Positions 1-11,740 of a stretch of DNA of 64,000 nucleotides are shown piece after piece. This DNA is from Ophioderma brevispina (Eukaryota; Echinodermata; Ophiuroidea; Amphilepidida; Ophiodermatidae). The translations under genes and the position numbers were made by a program. The DNA is taken from contig JAMKCH010084953.1 of NCBI GenBank assembly GCA_023653785.1, positions 28,583-92,582 on the forward strand. Reading direction: 5' to 3'. Under the pieces are notes generated by a model, which saw only the letters and a list, made by a program, of their open reading frames with translations, was not told where the DNA came from and did not search any database. Numbering within the stretch: the first letter of the stretch is position 1; each line of letters starts with the position of its first letter.

Positions 1-569
1 AATGCGGGGGAAAAGTGCAATTCTGTTATCTTCTGAAAATTATTAAGTTATGATTAATGCAACAACAAGTGCAATTCTATTTTGACTGCTTAGAATTCTT
101 CAAGGTTGGAATGAACTCATTTTTAATTATTAACTAAGGCAAAACAAAAAGATATTGAAAAATACACACCAAAACAGGTTTCAATTTAAGTGATACACCT
201 TAGTTGGCCAAAGGTCAGGCTTTTTGGGAACAACTTTCTTTTATGATAAATATTATAATTTTGTGCTTCAATATTTCTATGTGGTAAAATTGTACAAACA
301 AGAAAAGTTTCTGCCTGTCTTGTTTTTCTGGATCTCTGGGTTTGTGAATTACAATGTTAACATGTTTACTGTACTAACTTTGTACACGCGGCATTTCAGG
401 AGCCCTCTAAAATGAGGCCATAACTTGAAAATGGAATGCATGAATCTCTGGATTTTTGACATGGTGATGAGAACTAAATATGGTTAATATACAGTATATA
501 AATATTCTAACAAGGCGAACTTGTATTTACGCGATGGTAAGGAATAAGATGACATTGCATAACTAAACC
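1..569. other. No feature recognised
   Basis: AT-rich DNA. The short frame at 224-415 has no recognisable domain and no splice-site context, so I do not call it a gene. Confidence 0.5.
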
Positions 570-1250
570 GACATAGCATGGTCACACAAACGATGTATGG
601 CATAAGCCTTTAATGTAGCGAAGGGGAATTTTGCCAATCTGATGTACCGTTTCAGTAAACATTTAATTGCGCTATGTAATTGAGCTATTTGCTAACCAAG
701 CCGCATAACTATACGCACAGCTCATGTTAAACATAAAAGAGTATGGCATAAGCCGTTTCATGTAGCAAAAGGAATTTTGAACATCGATGTACCGTTTCAG
801 TGAAAAGTAATTGGGCAATTTAATTGCTCAGATGCAACCTAGCTGCAATACATAGTGCACTTTCAAAGTGCGAACACCAATGCATGCCAAAATGATTCAT
901 GTGGCAAAAGAATTTGCAAATATATGTGCCCGTTTCCTGTGATACATTATGTATAGTGAATTAGCTCATTTGCAATACCTAATTAACCGCCCTATATATG
1001 CACTTCAAAATCACAGAAACGATGATGCCATTAATTGCACTTTCTTGAAGCGAAGGAATTTGTGTGCCCGATATAGTGTTTCAAAGATACAGCATACCGG
1101 GTTAACATTTTATCAACGGAATCACAGCTAACATTTTTATCACAGATTCAGGGTTAACATTTTTCTCACCGACATACGGAGGACCAGAGCCCATTTCATA
1201 ATCCCCGTTTCGAACTTAGTTCGGCAGCGACAAAGGTTACACATATTTTT
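570..1250 (+). repeat. Degenerate dispersed/tandem repeat (family R1)
   Basis: Three or four degenerate units carry the motif GATGTACCGTTTCAG followed by AATT-rich sequence and TTAGCTCATTTGCAA. They end in a block with GTTAACATTTTTATCAC, a CGACATACGGAGGAC-like stretch, TTTCATAATCCCCGTTTCGA and TTCGGCAGCGACAA. The same order of blocks recurs at 35927-36560 in the same orientation, so this is an interspersed family with an internal array and a unique tail. I see no coding capacity. The family is not one I can name. Confidence 0.7.
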
Positions 1251-3706
1251 TAATTTTTGTTTCATTGGGGAACAATCATTGTGACTCACACTGTATGAGT
1301 TTTAATCCACAGTTGAACCTACTTCTATCTTAAATGACACAAATATCCACCGACGCATGAGAACTTAACAAAATCTAAAAAATGAGACAAAATCTGTGTT
1401 AAAAATCAGGGTTGTGTATTTAATAAAAATATGTAGAGGAACTATCAAGAAAAGGAGTCATTGATATGTCGTTTTTGATCCGGACAAACCACTTTGAACC
1501 GTTTCTTACAGGGAACCACGACTGGAAAAAGTGCCCACCGTCAATGGTGCATGCTAGTATTCACGGTCTAGGTAGCTCAAAAAATTTGGGGATAAACCAT
1601 TTTCATGATGATCAGGTAGGATACCCTATCAAAAAAAATTATACCCACACATTACCCCTGCCCCAGAATTCTGGTTAGAGACACTACCATTTAACAATAG
1701 AATCTTGGGTATGTTCTGGGTGTGAGCCTACTAAATTCTGTGTGTGCTGGGGTGGATATTTGGAATAACGCCAGTCCTACCCAAGGACACTTTGAACCAG
1801 ATATTCACTTCCCCAGAAACCTTCAATCAATAGTAGGTGAGTAGTTAAGTACCTTAATCAAGTAGTTCATAGAGTTTTCTCTAAGAGGTGTGTATCCTAT
1901 TTAAACTAATTTGCTGTCAAAATTGAGGAAATGATCAAGGACAAGGTTGAAGTGTTACTGCATGATCTTGTAAAGGTGTTTCTCCTGAAAGGCGAGTTGT
2001 TTACAATGAACTACTGGCAAAGGCAAGGTGCTTCTTAACAATAAGATATTGAGGGGCATTACCTGGACCGATTTAGCTAAATTTGGTTCAAAATGATGGA
2101 TGGTTTCCAGTGTTTTCCAGCTCATTGTGTTGAAAGGTTGAATGACTTTGCCAAGATCCCAATTTGGGCTACTTGGTGGACACTGTGATTGTTTCCAGGT
2201 GGTTTATTAGATGATTCTAGGTGTTTTTTAGCTAATTGGTGGTGGTATGCCAGGACCTCGATGCAGCTCTTTGTTTCAAACAACACTTTAAAACACAAAA
2301 GTGGACATATGGATGGTTCCAGAGGTTCAATGGTTGATGACCAGTCCTGGACCCAAAATTGGCTCATTTGGTTTCAAAAATTATCAGGGCAAAAAAATGA
2401 TTTTTAAACAAAACTGGTTTACTTTGGATGGTAACCAGAATCAACTGACAAAGTCACAACAATCGGGGGAAAAGATTACTTGAATATAAAATCAAGGGTT
2501 GATGTAAATGAAAAGTTTATTGATGAGTTCTTGCTGACACATACTTTAAGACCAATCCACCAATTAATGATGTTAATTTGAAGAGCTATAAAATGTAAAT
2601 GGATATTTTAAAAAGTAGCTTGCCCCATTTTATAGATTAATTTTAGCGGTAATTTGACAGCTACATAAACAAACTTATTGTAATGGGAAAGTATAGAAAA
2701 AAAATGACGGCCTAAATTATTATGAACTTAAATTAAAAATGCAATAAATGCAATCAAATGTAAAATTTGCTGACGGAATTGTGTGCTACAAACAATATGG
2801 TGCTTTTTCAGGATTTCAGTACGTCCTGCTGAAGATCATAGTCCAAATGAAAAAAGGTAAGTTCATAAAAAATTCTCAAAATAAGGTTTCTTTGACAGCC
2901 AAGAGTCAAACACTAACCTCTTTCACTAAAGTCAAATTGGAACCAAGATTTGCTCCGTATATTGTGCATGTTTGTCTGGACCGTGCTGTAGCTAGTAAGT
3001 TAATGTTATCTTCAACATTACTATAATACATGATTGTACAGTTGAACCTGACATAGATTTATACATTAGGAGAGTACTGAAAGAACCAAGGTCATAATTG
3101 AGATCACAAGGCAGAACAACCCTGAAGTTGGCAGCCTGGATTTCAAGGTAATTGTCATTAAATCAAGTCCATTTAAACATAGCAACAAGATATGCGGAGG
3201 TAAGGTAATTAGATAAGTGGCTTAACTAGAGTCATTAGTCAATGTATCATTGTTGACAAACCCACTTATGTTTAATTGGCATTGTCAAGAGCCTGTATTG
3301 GTTTGGTCTGGGCAGGTCTGGGTGGGACCCAGACTATCCTGGGCGCAGCTTGGGTTAGCTGGGTTAGCTTGGGCTGATCCTGTGATCCCTGGACCACTAG
3401 AGTCATTACCAAGTAAACTCCCCAAAGGACGGTGAGCAGATTGAATAAGAAAGAAAAAATTTTGTTAGGGTAATATTTAAGCAGAATGTTAGCTTTTAGT
3501 TAAGGCTGCGGATGTTCCATTGAGAAAATGACATTTTCATCTCGCCAATTTTGTACAGGAACGAAATGGACTTGTAGTTACGGTGTGAAACCTGGGAACT
3601 GTATCCAGAATAACTTGCATAATATACGCTATTAAAACCATTATTGAACCATATGGAGTGTTTTATGGGGGAAAAGAAGAATTAAATAAAAATAACCATA
3701 AAACAA
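1251..3706. other. No gene recognised
   Basis: Only short frames (to about 92 codons) without domains. At about 2090-2340 a GATGGTTTCCAG-like motif recurs loosely. At about 3290-3400 there is a short G-rich repeat of GGGTTAGCT and GTCTGGG. Neither is convincing as a gene or a named element. Confidence 0.4.
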
Positions 3707-3710
3707 TTAA

Positions 3711-4056
3711 AGGGGTCCAACGAGAGATTGTGAGGCGCCCAAATATTGTGTATAATCGTGATTTCAATCGAGTAGACCACCCAATAGGTTCTTACCTTGA
3801 TTATACTCCGAAAGTCTTCAAAAGAGAGGAAAACATGTGATTTTGATTTGCTATATTTCACTGTAAAAATAGGCTGACTTTTGTATTTGCTCCTATACGA
3901 AATTAGAACTTGCACCATATTGTACCAACGAAACCTTTCTCAGCTTCATCTTTCAGATGGGTATATTTTTGATGGAAGGCATTACATCAGGCAAAAAAAT
4001 CAGAACTTTCGATTTTTTTTTAGGGACACCGATATGTGAACTCTCTCGTTGCACCT
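3711..4056. mobile_element. TTAA-flanked MITE, family R3 (complete copy)
   Basis: The 346-bp element is bounded by TTAA at 3707-3710 and 4057-4060. Its ends are inverted repeats: AGGGGTCCAACGAGAGATT on the left and a reverse match around CTCTCTCGTTGCACC on the right. Related copies lie at 5994-6218, 28499-28600 with 33458-33697, 37745-38112 and 62806-63120. TTAA target duplications are typical of piggyBac and Kolobok transposons, so R3 is probably a non-autonomous family mobilised by one of these. There is no transposase. The assignment to a superfamily is inference. Confidence 0.7.
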
Positions 4057-4060
4057 TTAA

Positions 4061-5353
4061 AAGCTTTTGTCTGACCATGCGCTATTTGAAATTCGCGCTA
4101 CGTATATGGGATAGGTATTTGTGTTGTGAGATACGGCACGGCACCGTAGTTGTCATACACTTCAAGCATTGATTGCTTTCATATGTGGTATTGCCTATGG
4201 CATGTGTGACCTTAACGTGCCGGTCGCATCGGCATAAATGTTATACACTAGAGCGATTTGTAAAATGCACTGGCAGACTAGATGGTTTTAATTCATTGTT
4301 AGGGTTATATACATTCGTTTTTCTATGAAACCACTCGATAGGTGGTCAATAATTATTTTATAGTAATATGGTTTAATATTGTTCGCTGTATGTGGTTCTT
4401 CCTGTAAGTGGGTTCTGATCTCATGATTGATATTCTGAGTTTTGGTAAGGAGATAGAAATGAAATGAGCGCGTTTTACTCCTAAGTCATAAAAATTCTGG
4501 CATCCGACTGAAGTTCATACATTGAGTGATCTAAACCAGAAATGAACTTTCCTTGGACTTAAAATTCACAAAGAGGTCCATATAAAAGCTTATAGAAGAA
4601 ACCATTATGATGCATACCAGCATCTTTTCAGTGACTTGTACAACCCAAATTCTGTTTTCGGATCATAGGTACAAAACTAAAGGTGGGTGATGACTCAATG
4701 GATAACCTCCGTACCCCACTTACTCCATCGAAAAGTGAGGTTTGTTTGGTATCAGAAGATGATTCATTATTTTTTTTCTATTACCCCAGCAATGTTAAGT
4801 CCAGGAAATGTTTTCATTTGATATATAACAAAAACGTTTCCAAATGTGGTCCATTAATTATACAGTTCGAATGGGGGGGGCCCACCAGTTTAGTACCACC
4901 ATTTATGCTTTACTATCAACGGCTTCTTGACCGATTTATTTATTTAACCCCCGATTTTAAATAATAAGACGGTTTTTAATGAAAATCGGATCATGATTCA
5001 TTTACTCACCTTCAGTTAATATCTGTTTCCAAAACAGTTAGAAACGAGGTAAAAATGAATCAAACGTGCCAATTGCTTGGTAGAGATTTATACAAATGCA
5101 GAAATGTTTATGAGAAATTTTATTTACAAAATACTAACATAAATACCTTTGTGTTTATTCACAAGCACAAAAAGAGTGATTGGTAAAGGACATACACACC
5201 TGTGTCCAATTGTTCTTGTGCCACTATTGTTTGCACTTTACACTCAAACCTAGAAGATTATCTCCTCGGACCAAGTTTTAACAATCATTATTAACTAAGC
5301 GCAAAAGAGATTTTGAGGCACCAAGATGTGTCATAATAGGTCTAATGTCATAT
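4061..5353. other. No feature recognised
   Basis: AT-rich. The frames at 3957-4172 and 4683-4964 show no domain and no conservation clue. Confidence 0.4.
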
Positions 5354-5355
5354 TA

Positions 5356-5927
5356 CACTGGCACAAAAAGGATCTCGGCATGTTTTGCGATCAGTATTGT
5401 GCCAAAAGGCAGACCATTTTGAAAGTTTTCGAAATATAACATTTTGTTGCCTATGTCTTGCTCTTTCAGTTAACACCGCTGTTAAAAAAGGCGTGCAAAA
5501 ATGGCTGAATAGAGTGCCGAAAGACGACAAATCCCCCCAAACCAAAAGTTGCATGTTTTTGGATTTTTCAATGGTCATGATGTGGTACAACGCAATAATA
5601 CGTGGTATTGATTTTACACAAAGAGGTTTTCCAACTGAGTGAGCGAGAAAAGCCCTACTTGAATATGTGTTATTTGAGGTCGCGTGATCGTGTCCAGTAC
5701 ACTGCAATGACCATTTGAAAAATCCCAAACTGCAACTTTTGGTTTTTGGGGGTTTGCGTTCTATCGGGCGGTCTATCTCGGCCATTTCTTCACGCTTTTT
5801 TACAAGCAAGGTATTAAATAAAGAGCAAGGACCTAGACAAAATATGTATATTTCGAAATCTTTCAAAATGGTAGGACTTGGGCAAATACTGATCGAAAAA
5901 CATGCCGAGATACTTTTTGTGTCCAGT
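5356..5927. mobile_element. Foldback (long inverted repeat) element flanked by TA
   Basis: The two halves are diverged reverse complements of each other over roughly 230 bp each, leaving a loop of about 110 bp near 5590-5700. Outer ends read CACTGGCACAAAAAG on the left and CTTTTTGTGTCCAGT on the right, directly flanked by TA at 5354-5355 and 5928-5929. Inner matches include ATCTCGGCATGTTTT, CCATTTTGAAAG, ACCAAAAGTTGCA and GGATTTTTCAA. TA flanks suggest Tc1/mariner-type mobilisation, but the long arms also fit a palindromic MITE. A 172-codon minus-strand frame (5348-5866) lies across the palindrome and is probably chance. Confidence 0.75.
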
Positions 5928-5993
5928 TAGATTAGACACTTAATAGATTTCCTTGCCTTGTATTTCGCTAGAGAAATGTCTTTAAAAGAGAGA

Positions 5994-6218
5994 AAAAGGC
6001 GATATGGATTTGCTTATATTTCATAGAAAACATCGGCTGAATTTTGTATTTGCTCCATACGAATTAAAAATTTCACAATTTTTTGTACCAAGAAACATTT
6101 CTCGGCTTAATCGTTTCATGGGGTAGTATGTTTGATGGAAAATCTTTACATCAGGGAAAATCAGGATAATATTTTTTAAGTGACACCCGAATGTAAAAAT
6201 CTCTCGTTGCCACGTATC
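5994..6218. repeat. Partial copy of the R3 MITE family
   Basis: Sequence matches the 3711-4056 element, including GCTGAATTTTGTATTTGCTCC, TTTCTCGGCTTAATCG and the end AAATCTCTCGTTGCCAC. The left end is degraded. Confidence 0.6.
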
Positions 6219-6376
6219 TTTGTCTTGGTAGTCCAAATAAAGAATTCTACTCTATATCAGAATAAAATGCCCGCGTATCGTCTGATCTGATGGATTTGTT
6301 TAATAGCTCTCAATGAAAATAACAATTAAGTGACACATACACAAATATTCAGTGCCGAGATTTCTCAACACAATGC

Positions 6377-6875
6377 TTACAAGTACCAAATACATAGTGT
6401 TCTTTTACTACCTTCCATTTCGAAACAGGCTCGTTGCATTTCAATATGAGAATTCATCAGTCTCATTGTGCTACAATGTGTGACACAAGAATCTAATCTC
6501 TTTTTGGAAAATGGGGCGGTCCTTTGGTTTTGGGTGTTGAGTGTAATATCAGGTTTGTGCCATGATGTTCCTCGTTCATTATCGTTGGCAAATTTGAGGA
6601 ACACCAATTCTGCTGTGGCATTGTCCCATCCAGTGAAGTTGTCCTTGATTTTTGGAGCCACTTAGTGTTCTCCTTTGAATCATCATCTCCATGTTCTCTA
6701 TTACCGACGGTAGTGCTTTTACAACCTTTTTGTGAAGTTTCTTCTCATCCTTGGTCACGGATCGCGTCCAGCCCATAGTGATGGATAAAAGATTGCTTAA
6801 ATTCAATTTTGTGAGATCCTTTGTTTGATGTGCCACACATTCAATCACGCTATAGAATTTCTTAACATCTTTCAT
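6377..6875 (-). pseudogene. Unrecognised coding-like fragment with one frame change
   Basis: Two overlapping minus-strand frames (6579-6875 and 6377-6661) run on for about 160 codons if read with a single shift near 6640-6660. The first part is lysine-rich and probably helical (VTKDEKKLHKKVVKALPSVI). The second contains FTGWDNATAELVFLKFANDN. I do not recognise the family. The continuous, non-repetitive composition is more gene-like than most of the window, so a dead transposon gene or a processed pseudogene is possible. No splice sites or conserved catalytic motif were found. Confidence 0.25.
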
Positions 6876-7123
6876 TACACTCTCTACTCTTAACTATACA
6901 CCAAATTATATCAAACCTCCGGCCAACAACTCATAATAAGCACACAGCACAAATGATAGAACTACTGTTTGACTGAGGCATTTAGAAAATTTGTGTGGTT
7001 GTGAACTTGTGATGGAATAAATTTGCATGTTGGAAATTGCACCCATGTACGTTATGATGATTATCGCTCGCATTATATGTGGTATTTTAGACTGGGCAGT
7101 GGCTTGTTTAAATTCACTGAAAT
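6876..7123. other. No feature recognised
   Basis: AT-rich spacer with no gene signal. Confidence 0.4.
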
Positions 7124-7443
7124 GAAAGGGGAATTAACTGCAGATAACAATACCATTCCCTCTTAATACTAGTTGAAACAAGCAGAAACAGGCACCTAGC
7201 AAGCACATAGCAAGCTGAAACAAGCTAAAGCAAGCTATAAAATAACCAAGCACTTGAATAACAATAGAACCACTTGAGGGCACTCAAGTGAAGTACTTAG
7301 CTTCAAAGTGCTTGTTTATCAAGTGGTTTTGCTTGTTTTCTTTTTTGTTTGAGCTTGCTTTGGAATGTTATAGCTTGGTTCTGGTTTGATTTTAGTTTGT
7401 CTTGGAATAAGTTTTATTGTTAGTTGATGTTAATTCCCCTTTC
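7124..7443. mobile_element. Inverted-repeat element with CAAGC-rich interior
   Basis: Ends are GAAAGGGGAATTAAC (7124-7138) and its exact reverse complement (7429-7443). The left interior is full of CAAGC/AAGCAAGC and the right interior of GCTTG, so the two halves also pair loosely. No clear target duplication is visible. It looks like a 320-bp palindromic MITE. Confidence 0.55.
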
Positions 7444-7602
7444 AACCAGAGGATTAGAGGCCAAGACATTTTTTCACAATCAAGCACTTTATGTTAGCAG
7501 TGTTTGCAGTGTTACACTTGATGTATTCACAGTGTTGTCTGCCAGCTCTAGTGGTTATTTTCATTTGCTGTGGAGCACCACCAAATTTTGTTTTGGTTAG
7601 TC

Positions 7603-9410
7603 CAGAGAAGATGTAAGGAAGAGGAGATGTATCGCCAGGCACTTCAAAGACTATATGTGTGCGACCGCGGGAGGTTCCGCTATTGAATTTCAAGTACCCA
7701 ATTAGGAATTAAGTCACAAAGTCCCGCGGAAGCTTAGATCGATTTGGTCAGAGGTCATGCACGGCGCCTGCGCACATCATAGGTTTCCAATGTAAACAAC
7801 GAACCCACAGCATGCAGCACTGAGTCACTGACCGCTCATTTCGAATTATGTAGTTCTCACGTTCCACTGAAAATATGGGGAAAATAAGAACGCCTACTAC
7901 AGAATACTATGCCAATTTTGTTGATGAAGATTTATCATAAATTCATGAGGAGATATAGAGACAAAGAATCGGCAGAAAGTGAATTGTTATGCACGTGTAA
8001 AATGCCCCGCGAAACGCATGTGGGTAGTACGATCAAATTTGACGGGGACTGTGCCGGGGCCACTGTGGGAGAACTGCCCGCCGCGCCAGCGGCTGCGTCC
8101 CGATGAAAAGTGATTCCATTTCGAAGTTATCAAATTCAAATCTTTATACCAATATACCCGTAATGTCATTTGTATCAAGACCCCCAAGGGCCGCATCAAT
8201 AAATTCTGGGGTTTGTAATTGCATAATTGAAGGATAATTTTTAACTTGAAGTTGAACATTGGTAATAACAGAGAAGATTCTCTGGTAATAACGATGCTGT
8301 TTCACGCGTGTGAAAATGAATGAAAAGTAAACACACAAAAAAAATGAATTCGGAGAACATTGTTGCCTTTATAAGTTTATTAGCGACGAACTCAATGGTG
8401 TAAATAGCTGTAAATCTTAAATTAACTTGTAGGACTTGTAAAAATAGGGCAGAATATGGAGATTTAGACCTATGAGACCACGTAGGCCCTACTAAGGAAA
8501 AATGAACACCCAAGATCACTTCGTGACCCAGACAACTTTTTCTATATTACAATTTTTATTTTACATCCAGCTGCATCATGCATTTCATAATAGGTATATA
8601 GATATTATATAATTCCCAATACTTGATAATCCTCATAATCTAGAGCTAAATTCACAACCTTTATACCCTGTACCATATTGGCCTCAGAAAAATGCCCCGG
8701 AAATACCACGTAGCCTACTTTGCAGAGATGAGCCTAAAAGCTCCTAAACTTGAATCCGGGCTCAAATTTGTGTAAGCGCATGCATACAAGATACCGAAAA
8801 AGCAAAAATCAAATAGCGAACGCGTGCCAATTTCAACTCCACTACAAAAATTTTGTCGCTTCTTGTCACCGAAAAGGTCGCTGAATTTGGATAAAGTGCA
8901 CCATCGCCTTCGTATTCCACGTGGTTTCATTCACAGGAAATGATCGGAACTTGAGAAATGGTCGAAAAAAACAGGACTTATCTCCTCGAATTCGTCAAAT
9001 TATACCTTACAAAATTGCCCTATGAATTCACTATTTCAAACGTTCATAAATAATCGAAAATTCGGCCGATTTTGATGGGATTTTCAATGAAATATTCCTC
9101 TCTTTTTGGAGTAAACAATCGCTTCGAAGACACGTAAATACGACTGTATACAAACCCGGAAGTACGGGTAAAACGCTTGTTAGAAAATAACTTCTAGAAA
9201 CACTGTTGCACATGTACACGCTCTGTTAGCCTGTTCCTCCAGTAACGATACCATTGCGATCGATCGAGTGTGGAGCGGTCGCACAGATCCCGGGAAAGGC
9301 CCTTTCAAGTGGATTGTAAAGTGCGTAATACAATAGGTATTGAATGGATAAAACAAGCTTATCTAGCGAGTCTCGAAGCGATACACCTCCTCTTCCTTAC
9401 ATCTTCTCTG
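7603..9410. mobile_element. TIR DNA transposon, copy A (internally deleted relative to copy B)
   Basis: The element starts CAGAGAAGATGTAAGGAAGA and ends with the reverse complement of this; the inverted repeat extends about 33 bp with few mismatches. It is flanked by the exact 7-bp direct repeat GTTAGTC (7596-7602 and 9411-9417). Subterminal GCGACCGC and GCGGTCGC blocks are also inverted. Copy B at 52691-55873 is similar along the whole length. Copy A lacks about 1.39 kb that sits in B at 54301-55685; the junction in A is near 9225-9236. A short frame from an ATG near 7875 (GKIRTPTTEYYANFVDEDL) is preserved in a related, shifted form in B and may be the remnant of a coding exon. The 7-bp duplication and CA...TG ends fit a P-like element better than hAT, but this is not settled. 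No transposase motif is visible. Confidence 0.85.
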
Positions 9411-9563
9411 GTTAGTCACACTACCCGATTTTTAAAATCTGCATTACATCACTAATATAACCAATCAGCTTAACGTCTTCTTTACTTGGAATATTAATTA
9501 CATTAACTCACATAAAAATTACACGATTCGATCAATCTGATAAAAGATTATGATTGAAGGGAG

Positions 9564-9958
9564 AACATGGCCCACTGGTTAGGGTATTCACCTTTGGTGC
9601 ATTGCATGAGGTCCCCGATTTGAGTCCCAGTGGGGCCACTTGCTGGGATTTAATTCGAGTACTAAATTCTGGATTTGATTTGTATAAGAACTATATTGAT
9701 TAAACTGGAATTCCGCTCTACCCGGGTTCATTTGGACTTGGGCAAACAAACCATGAGAATACCCCGTCCTTCGGAGGGGACGTTAAGCCGTCAGTCCCAT
9801 GTACATAAACGATCATGCCTGTATATGTAATTGCAGCCAGTTTCAATGAGAGTAGGAAACCCCTGGCTGTCCCAAGTCGTCCTGGATCCCTGGGCATCAC
9901 TGGAAAGCAGTGTCTGAACACTGAATGATTTACCCACGGTAAATAAGACAAAAAATAA
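9564..9958 (+). mobile_element. tRNA-derived SINE with conserved central core
   Basis: The head has RNA polymerase III boxes: an A-box-like TGGCCCACTGG at 9568-9578 and a B-box-like GATTTGAGTCC at 9617-9627, about 38 bases apart, as in a tRNA. The body follows, with a striking core near 9762-9792 that contains CGTCCTTCGGAGGGGACG and then TTAAGCCGTC. This resembles the strongly conserved central domains known in eumetazoan SINE superfamilies (the Deu, V and Nin-DC types); I cannot say which. The 3' end near 9940-9958 is A-rich. It is not a functional tRNA gene because the acceptor and T arms do not pair properly. Confidence 0.75.
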
Positions 9959-10952
9959 AATTATGATAGTGAATAATGTTGATGCATGTGCATACATCTG
10001 TGTAAATATGCTATGCAGTGACGAATAGAACAGAGCAGGTAGCATCGTAATGTGTTGCAATCCTTGAGTTTAAGTGATGATGTCATTGTTCATAGCACGA
10101 TGAGGAATTCCCTTCGAAATTGGTCGATTAATAGTGCATAAAGAAAAAACAAACGTCTAGTATATACAGGTATAGTTTCTAAACCCCCATTCTGAATCGG
10201 CCACATGAAGAGATGATGTTCTTGGCAATCTCTGGAAACATCGCACTTCTAGCCCAGTCCATTTGGTACAAAATAAAATTGATACGTACATAATAACAAA
10301 TGATCTGGCAGAGTTATAGCAGAGTTATTATACATTTGGGATCTAAAAGGGCCATGCACGCTAAATATAATTTTTACAGCACTCGTCAAAAATATCCCCT
10401 AGCATCCTATCAACTTGGAAAAGGTTTTCAAGCATCAAGATATTACGTGGTAGTCCCCATTATATAATGTGCCTAGAGGTGGTGAGATTATGGCTGTATA
10501 AGTTTTGCTGAAGCAAGTCATATTCCTTGGTCCTTATGGTACAGAGTGCTGAACAAAAGAACATGAAATGGCCAATGTCTTCCCTGCATTTTGGTTGCTA
10601 TAAAAATTAGCAATTTTAATCATTTTTGAGGAAAATCATCACAAAATTTGAATCAGGCATCATCAAAAACTTTTTCTGCACATTTAATAAAAATGCAAAA
10701 ATATTCAAAAACAAAATTGGCCATGAGAAATACTGTATGCGTTGAGAGCTGGTCTGTGATTGAGCAGACAGCCGCTGTGTGTACACTATCCGTCTATGTG
10801 GCAAAAAAAAAAATGGAATCCTGGTCAGTGAGAGTACATCTAGAGGGTAGGTAGGTAGGTAATCCCTGTCTACTCGGTGGTAGCTGTGTGGCTACTATAC
10901 CATGAAGAAATTGGCCATGTAGGTTTATATAGTACAAGAAATATTTACATAC
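9959..10952. other. No gene recognised; likely intron or flank of the WSB1-like gene
   Basis: Because the exon at 10953-11182 ends in a donor on the minus strand, this stretch is expected to be intron. It holds a short GTAG tetranucleotide run near 10846-10862. I searched it by eye for the next WSB blade and did not find it. Confidence 0.5.
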
Positions 10953-11182
10953 CATTTTATTATGGCCCACAGATGCCATCACTTGTCCATTTGGAGAAAA
11001 ACAACATGAGACCACAGGTTTGTTATGCTCTTTTAGTGTTTTCACCATATTGCCATCATCTTTAAGGTCCCATACTTTGAGTGTTTGGTCGAGTGATGCA
11101 GAGATCAACATGAGGCTACCATCTGGAGAGAAAGCCAGGTCACGTATCCCATCTTTGTGGTCCATGAGATGAAGCATCACAT
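10953..11182 (-). CDS. WSB1: Internal exon of a WD-repeat/SOCS-box protein (WSB1-like)
   Basis: This 230-base exon encodes about 76 residues covering one whole WD40 blade and most of the next. The reading contains the blade signatures DGSLMLISASLDQTLKVWDL and DDGNMV, followed by CCFSPNGQ and SVGHNKM. WSB proteins are substrate receptors of Cullin-RING ubiquitin ligases: WD repeats bind the substrate and a C-terminal SOCS box binds elongin B/C. The DLKDDGNM stretch is closer to vertebrate WSB1 than WSB2 as I know them. On the minus strand the exon follows a T-rich stretch ending AAAAG and ends ATG|GTATGT, a textbook donor. It enters in phase 1 and leaves in phase 0, which keeps the frame. The apparent ATG upstream and the residues after the donor are intron readthrough. 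I found no other WSB exon, so the rest must lie outside the window or in parts I could not recognise. The SOCS box is not visible. Confidence 0.85.
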
Positions 11183-11740
11183 CTTTTAAAAGAATGAAAA
11201 TAGAACTCAATATCATTTTTCTGCTGCCTTTTGTTCAAGCTGGGCATTGCATGTTTACTTACATTCTGACACTAGGAGATAGAAACGCTGAAAATCACTC
11301 TGAAAATATCGTGTTACGCTGAAAATCGAATGAAATTCAATTTCAGCGTTATCCTCCTTTGTTCTGTTGTATTTTCAGTAAATTTTCAGCGTTAGGCACT
11401 TGAATATAATGAGTATTGACTCTTTACTGCGCCATTTCAATAACAATGAACGACTTGACGTACATGGTAGTATACATTTACATATCTGGAGTATAATCAC
11501 ACTGAAAATGCGCTGAAAGCTTGACAGTTCTTGCGTGGGTGCGGTATAAAGAGTTGAGCATTGTTGATATCAACAAACACAATAACAAAGACACATTGCT
11601 CGGGCCGGTCCAGTCGACAAGCTGCTGTATGCAATGCTCATAATTGGCGAAACATTGCATAGCGATTGATTGACTATTGATCGCTTGGACCGTTACTTTC
11701 ATCGGTATCACTTGACTATCAATGATAGACGAACCATGCA
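11183..11740. repeat. Cluster of CGCTGAAAAT motifs (probable element fragment)
   Basis: CGCTGAAAAT-like motifs occur on the plus strand near 11287, 11319 and 11508, and in inverted form near 11343 and 11388. They sit in the expected upstream intron of the WSB1-like gene. Multiple short copies in both orientations are typical of transposase-binding subterminal repeats, but I could not define element ends. Confidence 0.4.

Noticed and set aside
5348..5866. 172-codon minus-strand frame
   Set aside because: Spans both arms of a 572-bp palindromic element; no domain, and frames on both strands arise from the palindrome.
9564..9638. Functional tRNA gene
   Set aside because: A and B boxes are present but the arms do not form a tRNA; it continues into a SINE body.
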